In this document: one piece after another, positions 1-11,013 of the stretch
How the letters are laid out: every line of letters begins with the position of its first letter
How positions within the stretch are numbered: position 1 is the stretch's first letter
Assembly: GCA_963846715.1 (NCBI GenBank)
Contig: CAWJXA010000002.1
Location: 744,001 to 808,000 of the forward strand
Length of the DNA: 64,000 bases
Direction of reading: 5' to 3'
Source: Bog-257 sp963846715
GTDB taxonomy: Bacteria > Acidobacteriota > Terriglobia > Terriglobales > Acidobacteriaceae
Translations under genes and position numbers: made by a program
The notes under the pieces: generated by a model
What the model saw: only the letters and a program-made list of their open reading frames with translations
Told to the model about the DNA's origin: nothing
Databases searched by the model: none

Positions 1-270
1 AGCCTGGGAGAGAACATCGCAGCGAAAAATATCGGTGGGCTTGAGACGCGACCACAGGCCGGCGAGAACCTGGGTGGCCAAAGGAAAATCGTCGCAACCC
101 GCGGCAAGGGCCGCACCGTTCACGGCCCCTGCGGAAGAGCCCCCAATGATAGGAAAGGGATTGCCGTGAGTCCGGATCCGCTTGATCTCGCCGATACGCT
201 TCAGGACACCGGCTTGATAAGCGCCGCGAGCGCCGCCCCCTGTCATGACTAAGCCAAGTGTGTTTTCCAT
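1..270 (-). CDS. Patatin-like phospholipase, N-terminal part (runs off left edge)
   Basis: These are the first 90 codons of a patatin-family lipid acyl hydrolase; the rest lies outside the window. The ATG at 270 follows a strong ribosome site (GGGGGAGGAAG). Visible family motifs are the glycine-rich oxyanion loop (GGGARG, residues 11-16) and the nucleophile elbow GSSAG (residues 44-48), with Ser46 as the expected catalytic serine. The catalytic Asp (DG/DGG motif) lies in the missing part. The family cleaves acyl chains from phospholipids or neutral lipids. The gene lies 191 nt downstream of the thiolase on the same strand, so the two may share a transcript. Family assignment is firm; substrate is unknown. 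Confidence 0.88.
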   Translation of the reverse strand, partial: MENTLGLVMTGGGARGAYQAGVLKRIGEIKRIRTHGNPFPIIGGSSAGAVNGAALAAGCDDFPLATQVLAGLWSRLKPTDIFRCDVLSQA

Positions 271-461
271 CTTCCTCCCCCTGCTGCGTGCGCAAAGGTT
301 CTATCCGGCCCGACCGCACCGCCCAAAACTTGGAGGGAGAAACGTCGTGTCCGCCCCGTACAGCTTAGTTGCGGAAAATCGAACAATCAAGCATTTGAAA
401 TCCCCTACGAGTTCCGCAATTTTCTGCATCCCGTTTTTGTAACTGCCTCGACGGCTGGAAA

Positions 462-1670
462 TCACGCAGGATTTCGCAGGACCGTGCACACCGAAGCGCA
501 CATGGCGCCCCCGATGTTGAAAGTCGCAGCCATCTTGGGATCTTTTCTCTGAATTTCCTTCGACGCCTTCCCTTTCAGCTGCCAGAAACAAGAACCGAGC
601 ATCGCGACTCCGGTCGCACCCACCGGATGCCCTTTTGCAATCAAGCCACCCGACATATTGATAGCGCAGTCCCCATCCACGTTGGCCTTACCATCAACCC
701 AGAATCGTGCTCCCTTGCCGGGAGAGGCCTTCCCGATGACTTCGGTTCCGATGGCCGCTGCCACCGTGAAACAATCGTGAACCTCCGCCACATTGACGTC
801 GGCTGGCAACGCGCCTGCCATTTCGTACGCCTTTCTCATGGCCCGATGCGCGCCGGCAGGAACCAGCGTGTTGCGTCCTTCCTTCTGCAAAGGATCGGTG
901 GCCTGCGCATAGCCGGCAACCTCTACGCAATCGGCTTTCGCGACGCCAAGCTTGCGTAAACCTTCTTCCGTAGCCAGGATCAGCGCTGCATAGCCGTCGG
1001 TAATCTGCGAGCAGTCGTAGGTCTTGAGCGGCAGGCCATCGACAACGTAGCGGTTGATGCCCTCGATTTTCATCGCCTGTTCAAGAGTAATCTGGACTTT
1101 GTTCATCTGGGCGTAGGGATTGGATCTCGCATTCTGATACTCATTGACCGCGATCTGCGCCAGGTCGCTTTCGGTGACTCCATATACCTGCAGGTAGCAC
1201 TGCATGGCTTCCGCAAACAGATGCGGGAAAATGAAGACCTTTCCCGGACGCTCGTCGGGATGCGAATAATAGCCCAGGACCTCGCCGATGAGCCTGCCGT
1301 CCATCTTCCCTTCCCGGTCGCGCATTTTTTCGTAGCCGATCGCAATCCCCACATCTCCCACGCCGCTCAGGAGCTTGTAAATCACCGAGAGCACAGCCTG
1401 CCCGCCCGAGGCGCAGGCGTTCTCAACCGACTCCAGCGGTTTTCCCTCCAGTCCGGGAACCGACGCCACCAGGCCCGAGAGTAATCCCTGTTGATTCAGG
1501 GTGAAGTTGCAAGCTGAGCCAATCGATCCGGTATCGATGGCCGAAGGCTCGACTCCGATCTGCTGACAAACGCCTGTCACCGCATTGGCCAGAATCTGAG
1601 GAACGGTCATGTCCATCAGCTTGCCGAACTTAGACTGGTTATAGGCGGCGATATAAATCGACTGATTCAT
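462..1670 (-). CDS. Thiolase family protein (SCP-x / acetyl-CoA acetyltransferase type)
   Basis: A 402-residue thiolase-fold enzyme, expected to make or cleave a beta-ketoacyl-CoA carbon-carbon bond. The acylated cysteine is Cys86 in ENACASGG. The C-terminal signature GHPVGATG (347-354) supplies a catalytic His, and a second cysteine sits in GGAMCASV (Cys391). An HDCF motif near residue 295 is typical of the SCP-x/archaeal-type thiolases rather than the bacterial FadA type. The start at 1670 is supported by a near-perfect ribosome site (GAGGAGGAG). No dehydrogenase or hydratase of beta-oxidation is adjacent, so degradative or biosynthetic use cannot be decided from context. Confidence 0.9.
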   Translation of the reverse strand: MNQSIYIAAYNQSKFGKLMDMTVPQILANAVTGVCQQIGVEPSAIDTGSIGSACNFTLNQQGLLSGLVASVPGLEGKPLESVENACASGGQAVLSVIYKLLSGVGDVGIAIGYEKMRDREGKMDGRLIGEVLGYYSHPDERPGKVFIFPHLFAEAMQCYLQVYGVTESDLAQIAVNEYQNARSNPYAQMNKVQITLEQAMKIEGINRYVVDGLPLKTYDCSQITDGYAALILATEEGLRKLGVAKADCVEVAGYAQATDPLQKEGRNTLVPAGAHRAMRKAYEMAGALPADVNVAEVHDCFTVAAAIGTEVIGKASPGKGARFWVDGKANVDGDCAINMSGGLIAKGHPVGATGVAMLGSCFWQLKGKASKEIQRKDPKMAATFNIGGAMCASVCTVLRNPA

Positions 1671-1905
1671 TACTCCTCCTCGAAATGACCGGGGAGCGAC
1701 CGTCCCCTAACGGCAACTACCGGACAAGCGAATGCTGGTCCGTCCCTGCAGGAGCTCACAACTCTTTCTAATATCACGCTAACATTGCCGCTGTATGTGA
1801 TTCAAATCACGCTGCGGCCCAGGGGTTCGCAGCAACTGGATTGGTTCGCTTTTGGGCAGTGAAGTTGCCTGCAGACTATTTAGCATATTCGGAGCGCATG
1901 AAAAT

Positions 1906-1927
1906 GCCGGAGCGATATCGCTCCGGC
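1906..1927 (-). terminator. 22-bp perfect palindrome, likely terminator of the PEP-CTERM gene
   Basis: A perfect self-complementary 22-mer (arm GCCGGAGCGAT) lies 40 nt beyond the stop codon of the PEP-CTERM gene. Read on the minus strand it is followed by ATTTTC, a weak T run. It fits an intrinsic terminator, although a perfect palindrome could also be a protein-binding site. Confidence 0.6.
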
Positions 1928-1966
1928 TATTGGACACTACCACTAAACCACGGAGGAGGGTAGGAC

Positions 1967-2620
1967 CTAGAGGTTCATCTTGCGACGTAGTAAGCCAGCC
2001 AGGCCAAGGATGCCAGAACCGAACAGCATGATGCTGCTGGGCTCAGGAGTCGTGCCGGTGCCGGTGATATTTCCCGAACGCAACTGTGCGATCGAGAAAT
2101 CGTCGCCTGCGGTGTCCGTGATGTCGACGCTGGTGATGTGAGCTCCGGCAGTCGTATCGGTCACAGCATACAGCAGGGCTCCCGCAGAGCCATTCGGCAT
2201 AAGCGAAAGCGTGAAGCTGTCGCCGGTGCTGCTATGGAACGTCGCCTCCACCAATTCCTGCTGGAACTGGTCAGGCTCAAGCTCGAATCCGAGAGTGTTC
2301 TGTCCGGCGCTACTTGTAATAGTTAACGTGCTAAACCCCTCGTTCCAGAGCACGTTAGGCGTGCAGCTCTCGGTAGCCGGAGGGCAATTCCAGGTAGCCC
2401 AGCTGTTGGGCACGTTGTTTTCCGACTGCGGATTGCTGAAGGTGAATGGCCCCAAGGAGGTAATGAAGTTTCCGGAGCCGTCTCCACCGCCGTAATTCGT
2501 GGTGGTGAGATACGCACCAGCAGGTTGTGGGTAGGTAGCCCAGCTATCGGCAAATGCCGGAAGGCTGGCCAGCAGCAGGGCGCTAAGTACAACCAATGTC
2601 GCAACTTTGACCAATCGCAT
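1967..2620 (-). CDS. PEP-CTERM sorting domain protein, secreted
   Basis: A 217-residue exported protein. It begins with a Sec signal peptide (hydrophobic residues about 7-24 ending in PAFA). It ends with the exosortase recognition module: PEPSS at about residue 192, a hydrophobic helix (ImLFGSGILGLAGLL), then the basic tail RRKMNL. The middle (25-185) is rich in Ser, Thr, Gly and Asn and predicted mostly beta; I do not recognise a catalytic domain. In known systems the PEP-CTERM tail is cut by exosortase (EpsH) and the protein reaches the surface or exopolysaccharide matrix. No exosortase gene is present in this window. The gene stands alone with a palindrome behind it. Confidence 0.9.
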   Translation of the reverse strand: MRLVKVATLVVLSALLLASLPAFADSWATYPQPAGAYLTTTNYGGGDGSGNFITSLGPFTFSNPQSENNVPNSWATWNCPPATESCTPNVLWNEGFSTLTITSSAGQNTLGFELEPDQFQQELVEATFHSSTGDSFTLSLMPNGSAGALLYAVTDTTAGAHITSVDITDTAGDDFSIAQLRSGNITGTGTTPEPSSIMLFGSGILGLAGLLRRKMNL

Positions 2621-3366
2621 TGGATCTCATCCTTTCGAAGGAATGTTCGCTTTTCCGAGGTGAAGTTACGCGCGCCCAGCGGCTATCGGTCGCTCTAAGG
2701 CGCACAACTGAGTTCTTACGGAACTTGCCGTGTTTGATAGTAGTGCAATCTAGTGGCCGCGAATTTAGCAGTCCCGGTTAAACCGTAATCCATTGATTTA
2801 TAACGCTGTATTCGGACAAATATCCTCTAATAGAGACTGCTTAGGCGCCGGGCTTGCGCAGGAGTTTGCATTTCGGGGCTAAGCACTTTCCACCCGATCT
2901 TTGATGATGGCCAAAGGACGGGTTGTCAACTGGCACTTAAGTGAGGGGCAGCCACGCAAGGCCAAACTTAGCACTAACCCGTGGCCGGAACTGAGGGCAC
3001 CGAAGCGAGCCTGCTTTGGTGCCCTGTTTGTTTTGCTTGTCAGCCGTTTAATGCCGGTTGATCTGCGTCTTTCCACCAAAGGTGAAGAGATCGGTCAGAT
3101 CGCCAATGGCGGGAGCGTTAGAAGGAGCGTACGGATTTGTGGTGCTCGGTATTGGATTGGGGAGATTGTCGCGGCTGCGCCCGGTCACCCCGGCATGGAA
3201 ATTCCTGCGTGAGGAGAAACTTACGACCTCGGATTTCCGTGGGGGTGAATGCAGGATAAAAAGCGAATGAATTGATGTTCGCGGTGTTTATAGACTATGA
3301 AACTGTAACCGGAATGTAGCAAGCCGCTGCTTTCGCGCCAGAGCGCAAGGTGAATCGAGTCGCTCT
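2621..3366. other. 746-bp intergenic region with a possible non-coding RNA
   Basis: No ORF here resembles a protein. The left part is the promoter region of the PEP-CTERM gene (minus strand). About 2800-3035 on the plus strand shows paired elements that suggest a structured transcript. GCTTAG (2838-2843) pairs with CTAAGC (2879-2884). A CACTTAAGTG palindrome lies near 2935-2944. GCCACG pairs with CGTGGC between about 2951 and 2985. A strong terminator-like hairpin ends the block at 2995-3024. I cannot assign it to a known RNA family. Confidence 0.35.
2995..3030 (+). terminator. Strong intrinsic-terminator-like hairpin, no gene upstream
   Basis: A 12-bp stem (GGGCACCGAAGC with GCTTTGGTGCCC, one G-T pair, 6-nt loop) is followed on the plus strand by TGTTTGTTTTGC. 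This is a good Rho-independent terminator, but no plus-strand ORF ends before it. That suggests a small RNA or a lost gene. Confidence 0.5.
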
Positions 3367-3639
3367 TCAATCGGGAATTTCGCCCGCCATGATCTCGTCC
3401 ACGTAACACCACACCCAGGCCTCCCCCGGTTCGATGGATCGAATCAGCGGATGCTGGGTTTTATGAAAATGCTTGGTGGCGTGTTTGTTCTTGGAGGAAT
3501 CGCAACAACCCACATTTCCGCATTCCAGGCACAATCTCAGGTGCACCCAAGTGTCTCCGAGTTTGACGCACTCTTCACAAACGTGCTTCTTGGTGTGAGT
3601 GATCTTGATTTGATCGAGATGAGTGCAAGTTTTCGGCAT
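3367..3639 (-). CDS. UBP-type zinc finger domain protein
   Basis: A 90-residue protein that is almost entirely a ZnF-UBP domain, the fold that binds the ubiquitin C-terminus in eukaryotic deubiquitinases. Zinc ligand candidates are CxxC at 17-20 (CEEC), CxxC at about 36-39 (CLEC), a following Cys pair (GCCD) and His residues in HATKHFHKTQHP. The pattern W-x-C-Y-x-D-E near the end matches the family. Stand-alone copies are common in bacteria and are annotated by fold only. It lies 18 nt downstream of the DUF5996 gene on the same strand, so the two are probably one operon. Function in a bacterium without ubiquitin is unknown. Confidence 0.88.
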   Translation of the reverse strand: MPKTCTHLDQIKITHTKKHVCEECVKLGDTWVHLRLCLECGNVGCCDSSKNKHATKHFHKTQHPLIRSIEPGEAWVWCYVDEIMAGEIPD

Positions 3640-3657
3640 CGTCCTCCTCCAGTTCGG

Positions 3658-4578
3658 CTAACGCTCTAAGGCTTTGCGGTCCCACTTCGCTAACGTAGCC
3701 GCCGCTTCGTAAGTGCTTTGCAAGAATTCCATCAGTGCAGCCTTGGGCGAAGGGGCGGTTCGCACGTCGTCATACATCAGGAGAAACTCCTGCATCTGCG
3801 GATGGTAGAAGGCCGCCGCCGGCCCTATAGGCTGCGATGCGAATCCGGCAGGCGCGGGCGCGGCGTACGAGTAGAACGCGGGACTCTTGATGTCGCCTCC
3901 ACCAGCCCAGAATCCTGCACTGCTCACCTCGTGGGAATAGGCCTCGCGGGTGATTCGATCGGCTCCGGGCCGCTCAGGAGCGGGCCGTCCGGAAAAGCGG
4001 GTCACGGAATGATCGAAGCTTCCCCACCAGAAGTGAACGGGACTCACTTTGCCTATGAAGCGCGCCCGGAAGTCCTTGAACACCTCATCAACCCATGTCA
4101 GGATGATCCAAAAGCGATGCACCGACTCAGCATCATAGGAGGCGTGCGTGTGGTCCTGCTCGAAACGAATGGGATCGGGGATCTCGACCGGCATGGGCCA
4201 GATTTTTACCTTCAAGCCGAGTTCCGCCAGTGCCGCCATAAACTCTCGATAAAAGTCGGCGACGCTTTGCGGCTTCAAATCCAGAATTCGCCGGTTGCCA
4301 TCTGTGGTTTGGATGATGAGCTTGTGATCAATGAAGTCAAACTGGATGTCCACGCCCCGGTCCTGATACGGCATTGCCAGCGTGGTCATGCCGCGACTGG
4401 TGACGTAGAAGGTCACATTCCACCAGTGGTTTACCAGCGGACAAAGTGCCAAGCGAACCTTGCCAACAATCTGCGCCCACATGTGTAAGGTCGCGAGGGT
4501 GTCTTTCCAACTATCGAGAGGCAGCGCCGGCAGAACCGGTGCAGCGTTCGCACCAGACGGGACCGGTTGTGAAATCAT
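3658..4578 (-). CDS. DUF5996 family protein
   Basis: A 306-residue soluble protein with no signal peptide or membrane segment. I recognise the DUF5996 pattern: a W-x-x-T-x-x-TLHMWAQIVGKVRLAL block (about 24-45), VNHWWNVTFYVTSRG (49-63), FDFIDHKL (80-87), DHTHASYD (about 141-148), SPVHFWWGSFDHSVTRFSGR (about 178-197) and EVSSAGFW (about 216-223). Many conserved Trp, His and Asp residues suggest a binding or catalytic cleft, but no activity is established for the family to my knowledge. It is followed 18 nt later by the UBP zinc finger gene. Confidence 0.88.
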   Translation of the reverse strand: MISQPVPSGANAAPVLPALPLDSWKDTLATLHMWAQIVGKVRLALCPLVNHWWNVTFYVTSRGMTTLAMPYQDRGVDIQFDFIDHKLIIQTTDGNRRILDLKPQSVADFYREFMAALAELGLKVKIWPMPVEIPDPIRFEQDHTHASYDAESVHRFWIILTWVDEVFKDFRARFIGKVSPVHFWWGSFDHSVTRFSGRPAPERPGADRITREAYSHEVSSAGFWAGGGDIKSPAFYSYAAPAPAGFASQPIGPAAAFYHPQMQEFLLMYDDVRTAPSPKAALMEFLQSTYEAAATLAKWDRKALER

Positions 4579-5028
4579 GGGCTACTCCGTGGCTCGAAAA
4601 CACTGTACACGAATTCGTCTCAAAGGGATGTCGCATTCGTGCGGTGGCATTCCTCACCGGCACGGTGCGCGTGTTCGAGCTGGACGGTTTTCAAAAGCGG
4701 ATGGCGGAGGTCGAGTGGGAATTAGGCGTTACGGGAAGCTACGTGCAGTCTTGGGTAAGGCTCCCCGGCTCGTCGGAACGCGCCGGGGACCATCACCTCC
4801 AAACTCAATAACGTGGGCGGACGGACAGCAAGCAAGTTTGAATTGCCCCGACAAACAAGTTGCCGAATACCATCCGCCCTTGGTGCTCTGACCAAAGGCT
4901 ACCCAATAGGGTTTTCGTGTTTGTCAACAGGATGTCAAAATTATGTAGCTTCTTGGTGAAGAACATCTAAGGCTAGGCGGTGCCGCTACTCTCGGCAGCC
5001 ATGGCTTCTGTAAATCCGCATCACGATT
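4579..5028. other. 450-bp region without a recognised gene
   Basis: Short plus-strand frames run through it but none has family-like composition or a ribosome site. A hairpin with 7-bp arms (CCCCGGC 4763-4769, GCCGGGG 4782-4788) is the only structure I see. The part next to 4578 should hold the promoter of the DUF5996 operon. Confidence 0.4.
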
Positions 5029-6000
5029 CTACAAATGCCGCCGGTAGCTGGCCCGTAACTCAGTCACGATTTCCTTCGCGGCTTGACGAGCTTCTTCCAG
5101 TTTCCCTGGGGGAAAAGAAATGGCGCCTACTCGCGCGTGACCGCCGCCCCCGTAACGTTCGCAAATCTTGGCCAGATTTTCGGCCGGCTCGACTTGCGAC
5201 CATGGGTTGGAGCCGACCGAAACTTTTGTCCTGAAGCTGCTCTTGCTGAGCCCCACACTGTAAACGCAACTGGGATGCAGATAATAAGGGACGAACTTGT
5301 TGTATCCCTCCAACTCATGATCGGTTATATCGAAGAAGATGGTGCCGTCGGTGCAGCGGGTGCGCTCCCGCAAAATGTCGATGGAACGCAAATGCCGTTC
5401 CGTCAGCGCAGGGATTCGCGCCGCGACCATGGGCTCGGCGATGACTTCAGCCAGCGACCGGTACGCCAGCATGGGGATCAAGGTAGGAATGAACTGTGGA
5501 TCCTGGTTCGACTCGATCACCATGGTCAACTTCATCGCCGGATCCTTCATTTCGACGGCGGTCTGCGGGTCACTGTAGAGGGCCCCGTCAATGATGTCGG
5601 CCCATTCGATCAACTCCGCCACGGGAGCGGGATTGAAGCCAAACCTTTGCGCGGTCACCGAAGCGATAAATTTTGTGCAGGAGCGAAAATCGGGATCGTA
5701 GAACTTGGTATTGCTAAGCTCCTGCTCGAAATGGGAGGCGTCATCCGGAGTCAGGAAAGCGCTTTGATGGTGGTCAAACCACCAGGTGATGCGGGGCGAA
5801 GATGAATACTTGAAATCGACAATGGCGTTTTCATCGCCCGTGAAGTCGTCTTCGTTGAAAAGCGAGCCGGCACGATGTACCAGACCCATGTATTCGAATT
5901 CCACGCGCTCGCGGATACGCTCGCGATAAAAACGCGAAAACAGTGCCGCCGAACAGGCGCCATCGAAACACTTATCGTGATAAAAGACTCGAACCCTCAC
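5029..6000 (-). CDS. DHH family phosphoesterase
   Basis: A 323-residue DHH/DHHA1 phosphoesterase, a metal-dependent family that includes RecJ exonuclease, oligoribonuclease NrnA and cyclic-dinucleotide phosphodiesterases. I place the start at the GTG at 6000, because GGAAAGG lies five bases upstream and the family homology begins there; an in-frame ATG exists at 6105. Motif I is YHDKCFDG (7-14). The DHH motif is FDHHQ (75-79). The DHHA1 domain motif GGGGHARVG starts at residue 284. No PAS, GGDEF or membrane segment is present, so it is a soluble stand-alone enzyme. Substrate (nanoRNA, pAp or other) cannot be told from sequence. Confidence 0.85.
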   Translation of the reverse strand: MRVRVFYHDKCFDGACSAALFSRFYRERIRERVEFEYMGLVHRAGSLFNEDDFTGDENAIVDFKYSSSPRITWWFDHHQSAFLTPDDASHFEQELSNTKFYDPDFRSCTKFIASVTAQRFGFNPAPVAELIEWADIIDGALYSDPQTAVEMKDPAMKLTMVIESNQDPQFIPTLIPMLAYRSLAEVIAEPMVAARIPALTERHLRSIDILRERTRCTDGTIFFDITDHELEGYNKFVPYYLHPSCVYSVGLSKSSFRTKVSVGSNPWSQVEPAENLAKICERYGGGGHARVGAISFPPGKLEEARQAAKEIVTELRASYRRHL

Positions 6001-6107
6001 AGGCCCTTTCCATTGCCTTGCATCGCTTGTCTTAAGACAAGCCTGACAGGATATCGCGTTAGGGGGACAAAAAGTAGATGGAAATGATGTTGGGGAGACG
6101 AGCAATC

Positions 6108-6131
6108 AAAAGCGGGGCACAATGGCCCCGC
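6108..6131 (-). terminator. Intrinsic terminator after the DUF4870 gene
   Basis: Stem GCGGGGC (6112-6118) with GCCCCGC (6125-6131). On the minus strand it is followed by TTTTGATTG. It lies 23 nt after the stop of the zinc-ribbon membrane protein. Confidence 0.7.
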
Positions 6132-6153
6132 AGATTTTCGCGCGTGAGGAATT

Positions 6154-6642
6154 TCAGGCGTTCGCCTGTTTCTCTGCCAAGTCTCCTACGATGGGCAGCT
6201 TGAACATCTCGTGCTGATAGGCCTTGATCACCAGCAGTATCCAAAGGGCAAGTTCCGCCAGTCCCAGAAGTCCCCAGATGGGGAACATCATCAGCGGCAA
6301 AGCGTAACTGACGATCGACAGCACAACGTGCAGCACGATGAGAGCCCCAACCGTAAACAGGCACTGAAACGAATGGAAGCGGACGAAGCGATTGCGACTG
6401 TAGGGATCGACTAGAAGAAATATGATCGCCGGAATTATGGTGAAGTAGGCAAGCATGCCGGCAATGTTTTCCTCCAGCGGCATGGCCGAAGCACCGGCGC
6501 TCGCGTAACCGGCAGGTTGTGCCGGTGCGGGCGCCGGGACGGAGGCAGCTGCCGCCGTTGCCGGAGCAGCCGCTTTGCCGCAGTTAGGACAGAACGCGGC
6601 ATTGTCTGTCATTTGGGCACCGCAAGACGCGCAAAATGCCAT
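6154..6642 (-). CDS. Zinc-ribbon membrane protein (DUF4870/Tic20-like)
   Basis: A 162-residue protein. The start is the ATG at 6642, which has a strong ribosome site (AGGGAGG) before it; an upstream ATG at 6666 lacks one. Residues 4-22 form a CxxC-x(11)-CxxC zinc ribbon (FCASCG and FCPNCG). A Pro/Ala-rich linker (about 25-55) leads to a DUF4870-type membrane domain with roughly three hydrophobic helices, including the typical loop DPYSRNRFVRFHSFQ. DUF4870 proteins resemble Tic20 but have no proven function. It lies between secA and the DHH gene on the same strand with its own terminator. Role unknown, membrane location confident. Confidence 0.85.
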   Translation of the reverse strand: MAFCASCGAQMTDNAAFCPNCGKAAAPATAAAASVPAPAPAQPAGYASAGASAMPLEENIAGMLAYFTIIPAIIFLLVDPYSRNRFVRFHSFQCLFTVGALIVLHVVLSIVSYALPLMMFPIWGLLGLAELALWILLVIKAYQHEMFKLPIVGDLAEKQANA

Positions 6643-6923
6643 GGTAACCTCCCTGGATTTGTCCAAGCAGAAAGCCTATCGACGTTCGCAGACCATAACC
6701 ACTATTAGCGTCCACGCCCCGAACGGCTCTCCATTTGGGGCGGACAATAACAGAGTCGCAGCCCGAAGGCAAAGCAATAATCGTATCAATAGCGGGGCGG
6801 AAACTATTACGGGAAAAGAGCAAGAACCGGGAAAACCGTTCCCCATCAAGTCTCTAAGATTGCAGCGGGAAGCGCCTTCACTGTGGCATGCGTGGCTCTT
6901 TGGTGATCAAGGAAAGTGCGCTG

Positions 6924-9863
<2,940 letters not shown>

Positions 9864-10300
9864 TGCTGTTTACCTTGACAGGAACCTGCGTGTAATTTTG
9901 CTTCGCGGGGACGCAAACGCCCGCTAAACACACTCCAACCAAACTAAAAGGCTAACACATTGGATGTCCGCAAGAAGCGGTGGTCGCAGGATTGGAGGGC
10001 ACATCTCGAGCGGGTCCAGGAATGGTGTTCCACGGCGGGCCGAGAGACGGCGCCACAACCTCTGCCGTCGCTGTGATGTCTATGTCATAGCTCGGCTCGC
10101 CGCTCCGCGACTCGAGCTTATTTCCCATTTTTCCGCGGGCTCACCCCCGCGGCTAACACAAATATCGCCGCTGCGCGGCTAATTCGGGCGAGTTGATGAT
10201 TCCGAGTCCCTTCGGCGGCGATGGCATTTCGCCATCATGTCGAACTTGGTTGCGGCCAATGCGCAGATGGACTAGACTAAGTTAGTCTGGTTTAACAGCT
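9864..10300. other. 437-bp divergent intergenic region between secA and vapBC-like genes
   Basis: It must hold the secA promoter on the minus strand and the toxin-antitoxin promoter on the plus strand. Visible structures are a hairpin with 7-bp arms (CCGCGGG 10133-10139, CCCGCGG 10146-10152) and the operator-like palindrome at 10274-10288. I see no gene. Confidence 0.45.
10274..10288 (+). promoter_or_regulatory. Operator-like palindrome before the toxin-antitoxin operon
   Basis: AGACTAA-G-TTAGTCT is a perfect 15-bp inverted repeat centred 20 bp upstream of the antitoxin ATG. Phd/YefM antitoxins repress their own operon by binding such short palindromes at the promoter, so this is the likely autoregulatory site. 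Confidence 0.55.
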
Positions 10301-10546
10301 ATGAAGCAGGTCAACATTCACGAAGCGAAAACTCAGCTTTCAAAACTCGTCGATGAGGCGAGCAGAGGCGAACCTTTCATTATCGCCAAGGCGGGTAAGC
10401 CTATCGTCAAAGTAACGGCGTTGAGCGCCCCTACAGGCCGTCAAGTGAGCCGCCTCGGGTTTATGGCGGGACTGATCACTGTCCCTGAGGACTTCGACCG
10501 AATGAACCAGCGCGAGATTGAGCGGCTATTCACCGGTGGCGCATGA
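10301..10546 (+). CDS. Antitoxin, Phd/YefM type
   Basis: An 81-residue antitoxin. The N-terminus reads MKQVNIHEAKTQLSKLVDEA, the standard Phd/YefM fold start (VNIHEAKTxLS), followed by GEPFIIAKAGKPIVKV, which forms the DNA-binding dimer. The C-terminal part (about 50-81) should wrap the toxin. It overlaps the downstream PIN toxin gene by 4 nt (ATGA), which couples their translation. The upstream palindrome at 10274-10288 suggests autoregulation. Confidence 0.92.
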   Translation: MKQVNIHEAKTQLSKLVDEASRGEPFIIAKAGKPIVKVTALSAPTGRQVSRLGFMAGLITVPEDFDRMNQREIERLFTGGA

Positions 10547-10929
10547 AGCTACTGTTGGATACCCATGTTCTGCTCTGGGCGGCCGGCGAGCCTGCGCGGC
10601 TCCCGGCAAGTGCGCGCCGATTGATCAATGATGCGGACAATGAACCGCTTTTCAGCGTCGCCAGCTTGTGGGAGATTGCCATCAAGCGGGGATTGGGTCG
10701 AAAGGATTTTCAAGTCGATGCACGACTTCTGCGCCGCGGGTTAGTGGACAACGGTTATGGCGAATTGCCCATCATGAGCGAGCACGTGGTCGCCGTGGAG
10801 GACCTGCCAGCGATTCACAAGGACCCGTTCGATCGTTTGCTGGTGGCGCAGGCGACAGTTGAGGGAATCACGCTGCTAACCCTCGATCTCGTCGTTGCCC
10901 GGTATCCCGGCCCAATACGCAGGCTGTAA
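10543..10929 (+). CDS. PIN domain toxin (VapC-like ribonuclease)
   Basis: A 128-residue single PIN domain, expected to be a metal-dependent ribonuclease toxin neutralised by the preceding antitoxin. The acidic active-site residues are in place: Asp6 (LLLDTHVLLW), Glu44 (SLWEIAIKRG), Asp94 and Asp97 (KDPFDRLLVAQA) and Asp115 (LTLD). The DTHVLLW and DPFDRLL patterns are typical of the subgroup paired with Phd-type rather than classical VapB antitoxins. It overlaps the antitoxin by 4 nt. RNA target unknown. Confidence 0.92.
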   Translation: MKLLLDTHVLLWAAGEPARLPASARRLINDADNEPLFSVASLWEIAIKRGLGRKDFQVDARLLRRGLVDNGYGELPIMSEHVVAVEDLPAIHKDPFDRLLVAQATVEGITLLTLDLVVARYPGPIRRL

Positions 10930-10969
10930 TCCGAATTCCCAATCGGACTAACGCAGCCCAGATTTGAGG

Positions 10970-10991
10970 GGGCGCGGCCTTCGCCGCGCCC
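10970..10991. terminator. GC-rich hairpin between convergent genes
   Basis: Stem GGGCGCGGC with GCCGCGCCC and a 4-nt loop. It lies between the convergent PIN toxin and S46 peptidase genes. There is no clear T run on either strand, so bidirectional termination is plausible but not proven. Confidence 0.45.
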
Positions 10992-11013
10992 TTCGTGCTC
11001 CTTATTCGCCCGG

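Noticed and set aside
2901..3212. Plus-strand ORF of 103 codons in the gap after the PEP-CTERM gene
   Set aside because: No ribosome site, no family resemblance, and a strong terminator hairpin lies in its middle.
4446..4891. Two overlapping plus-strand ORFs over the start of the DUF5996 gene
   Set aside because: They begin inside a clearly coding minus-strand gene and show codon use of antisense shadows.
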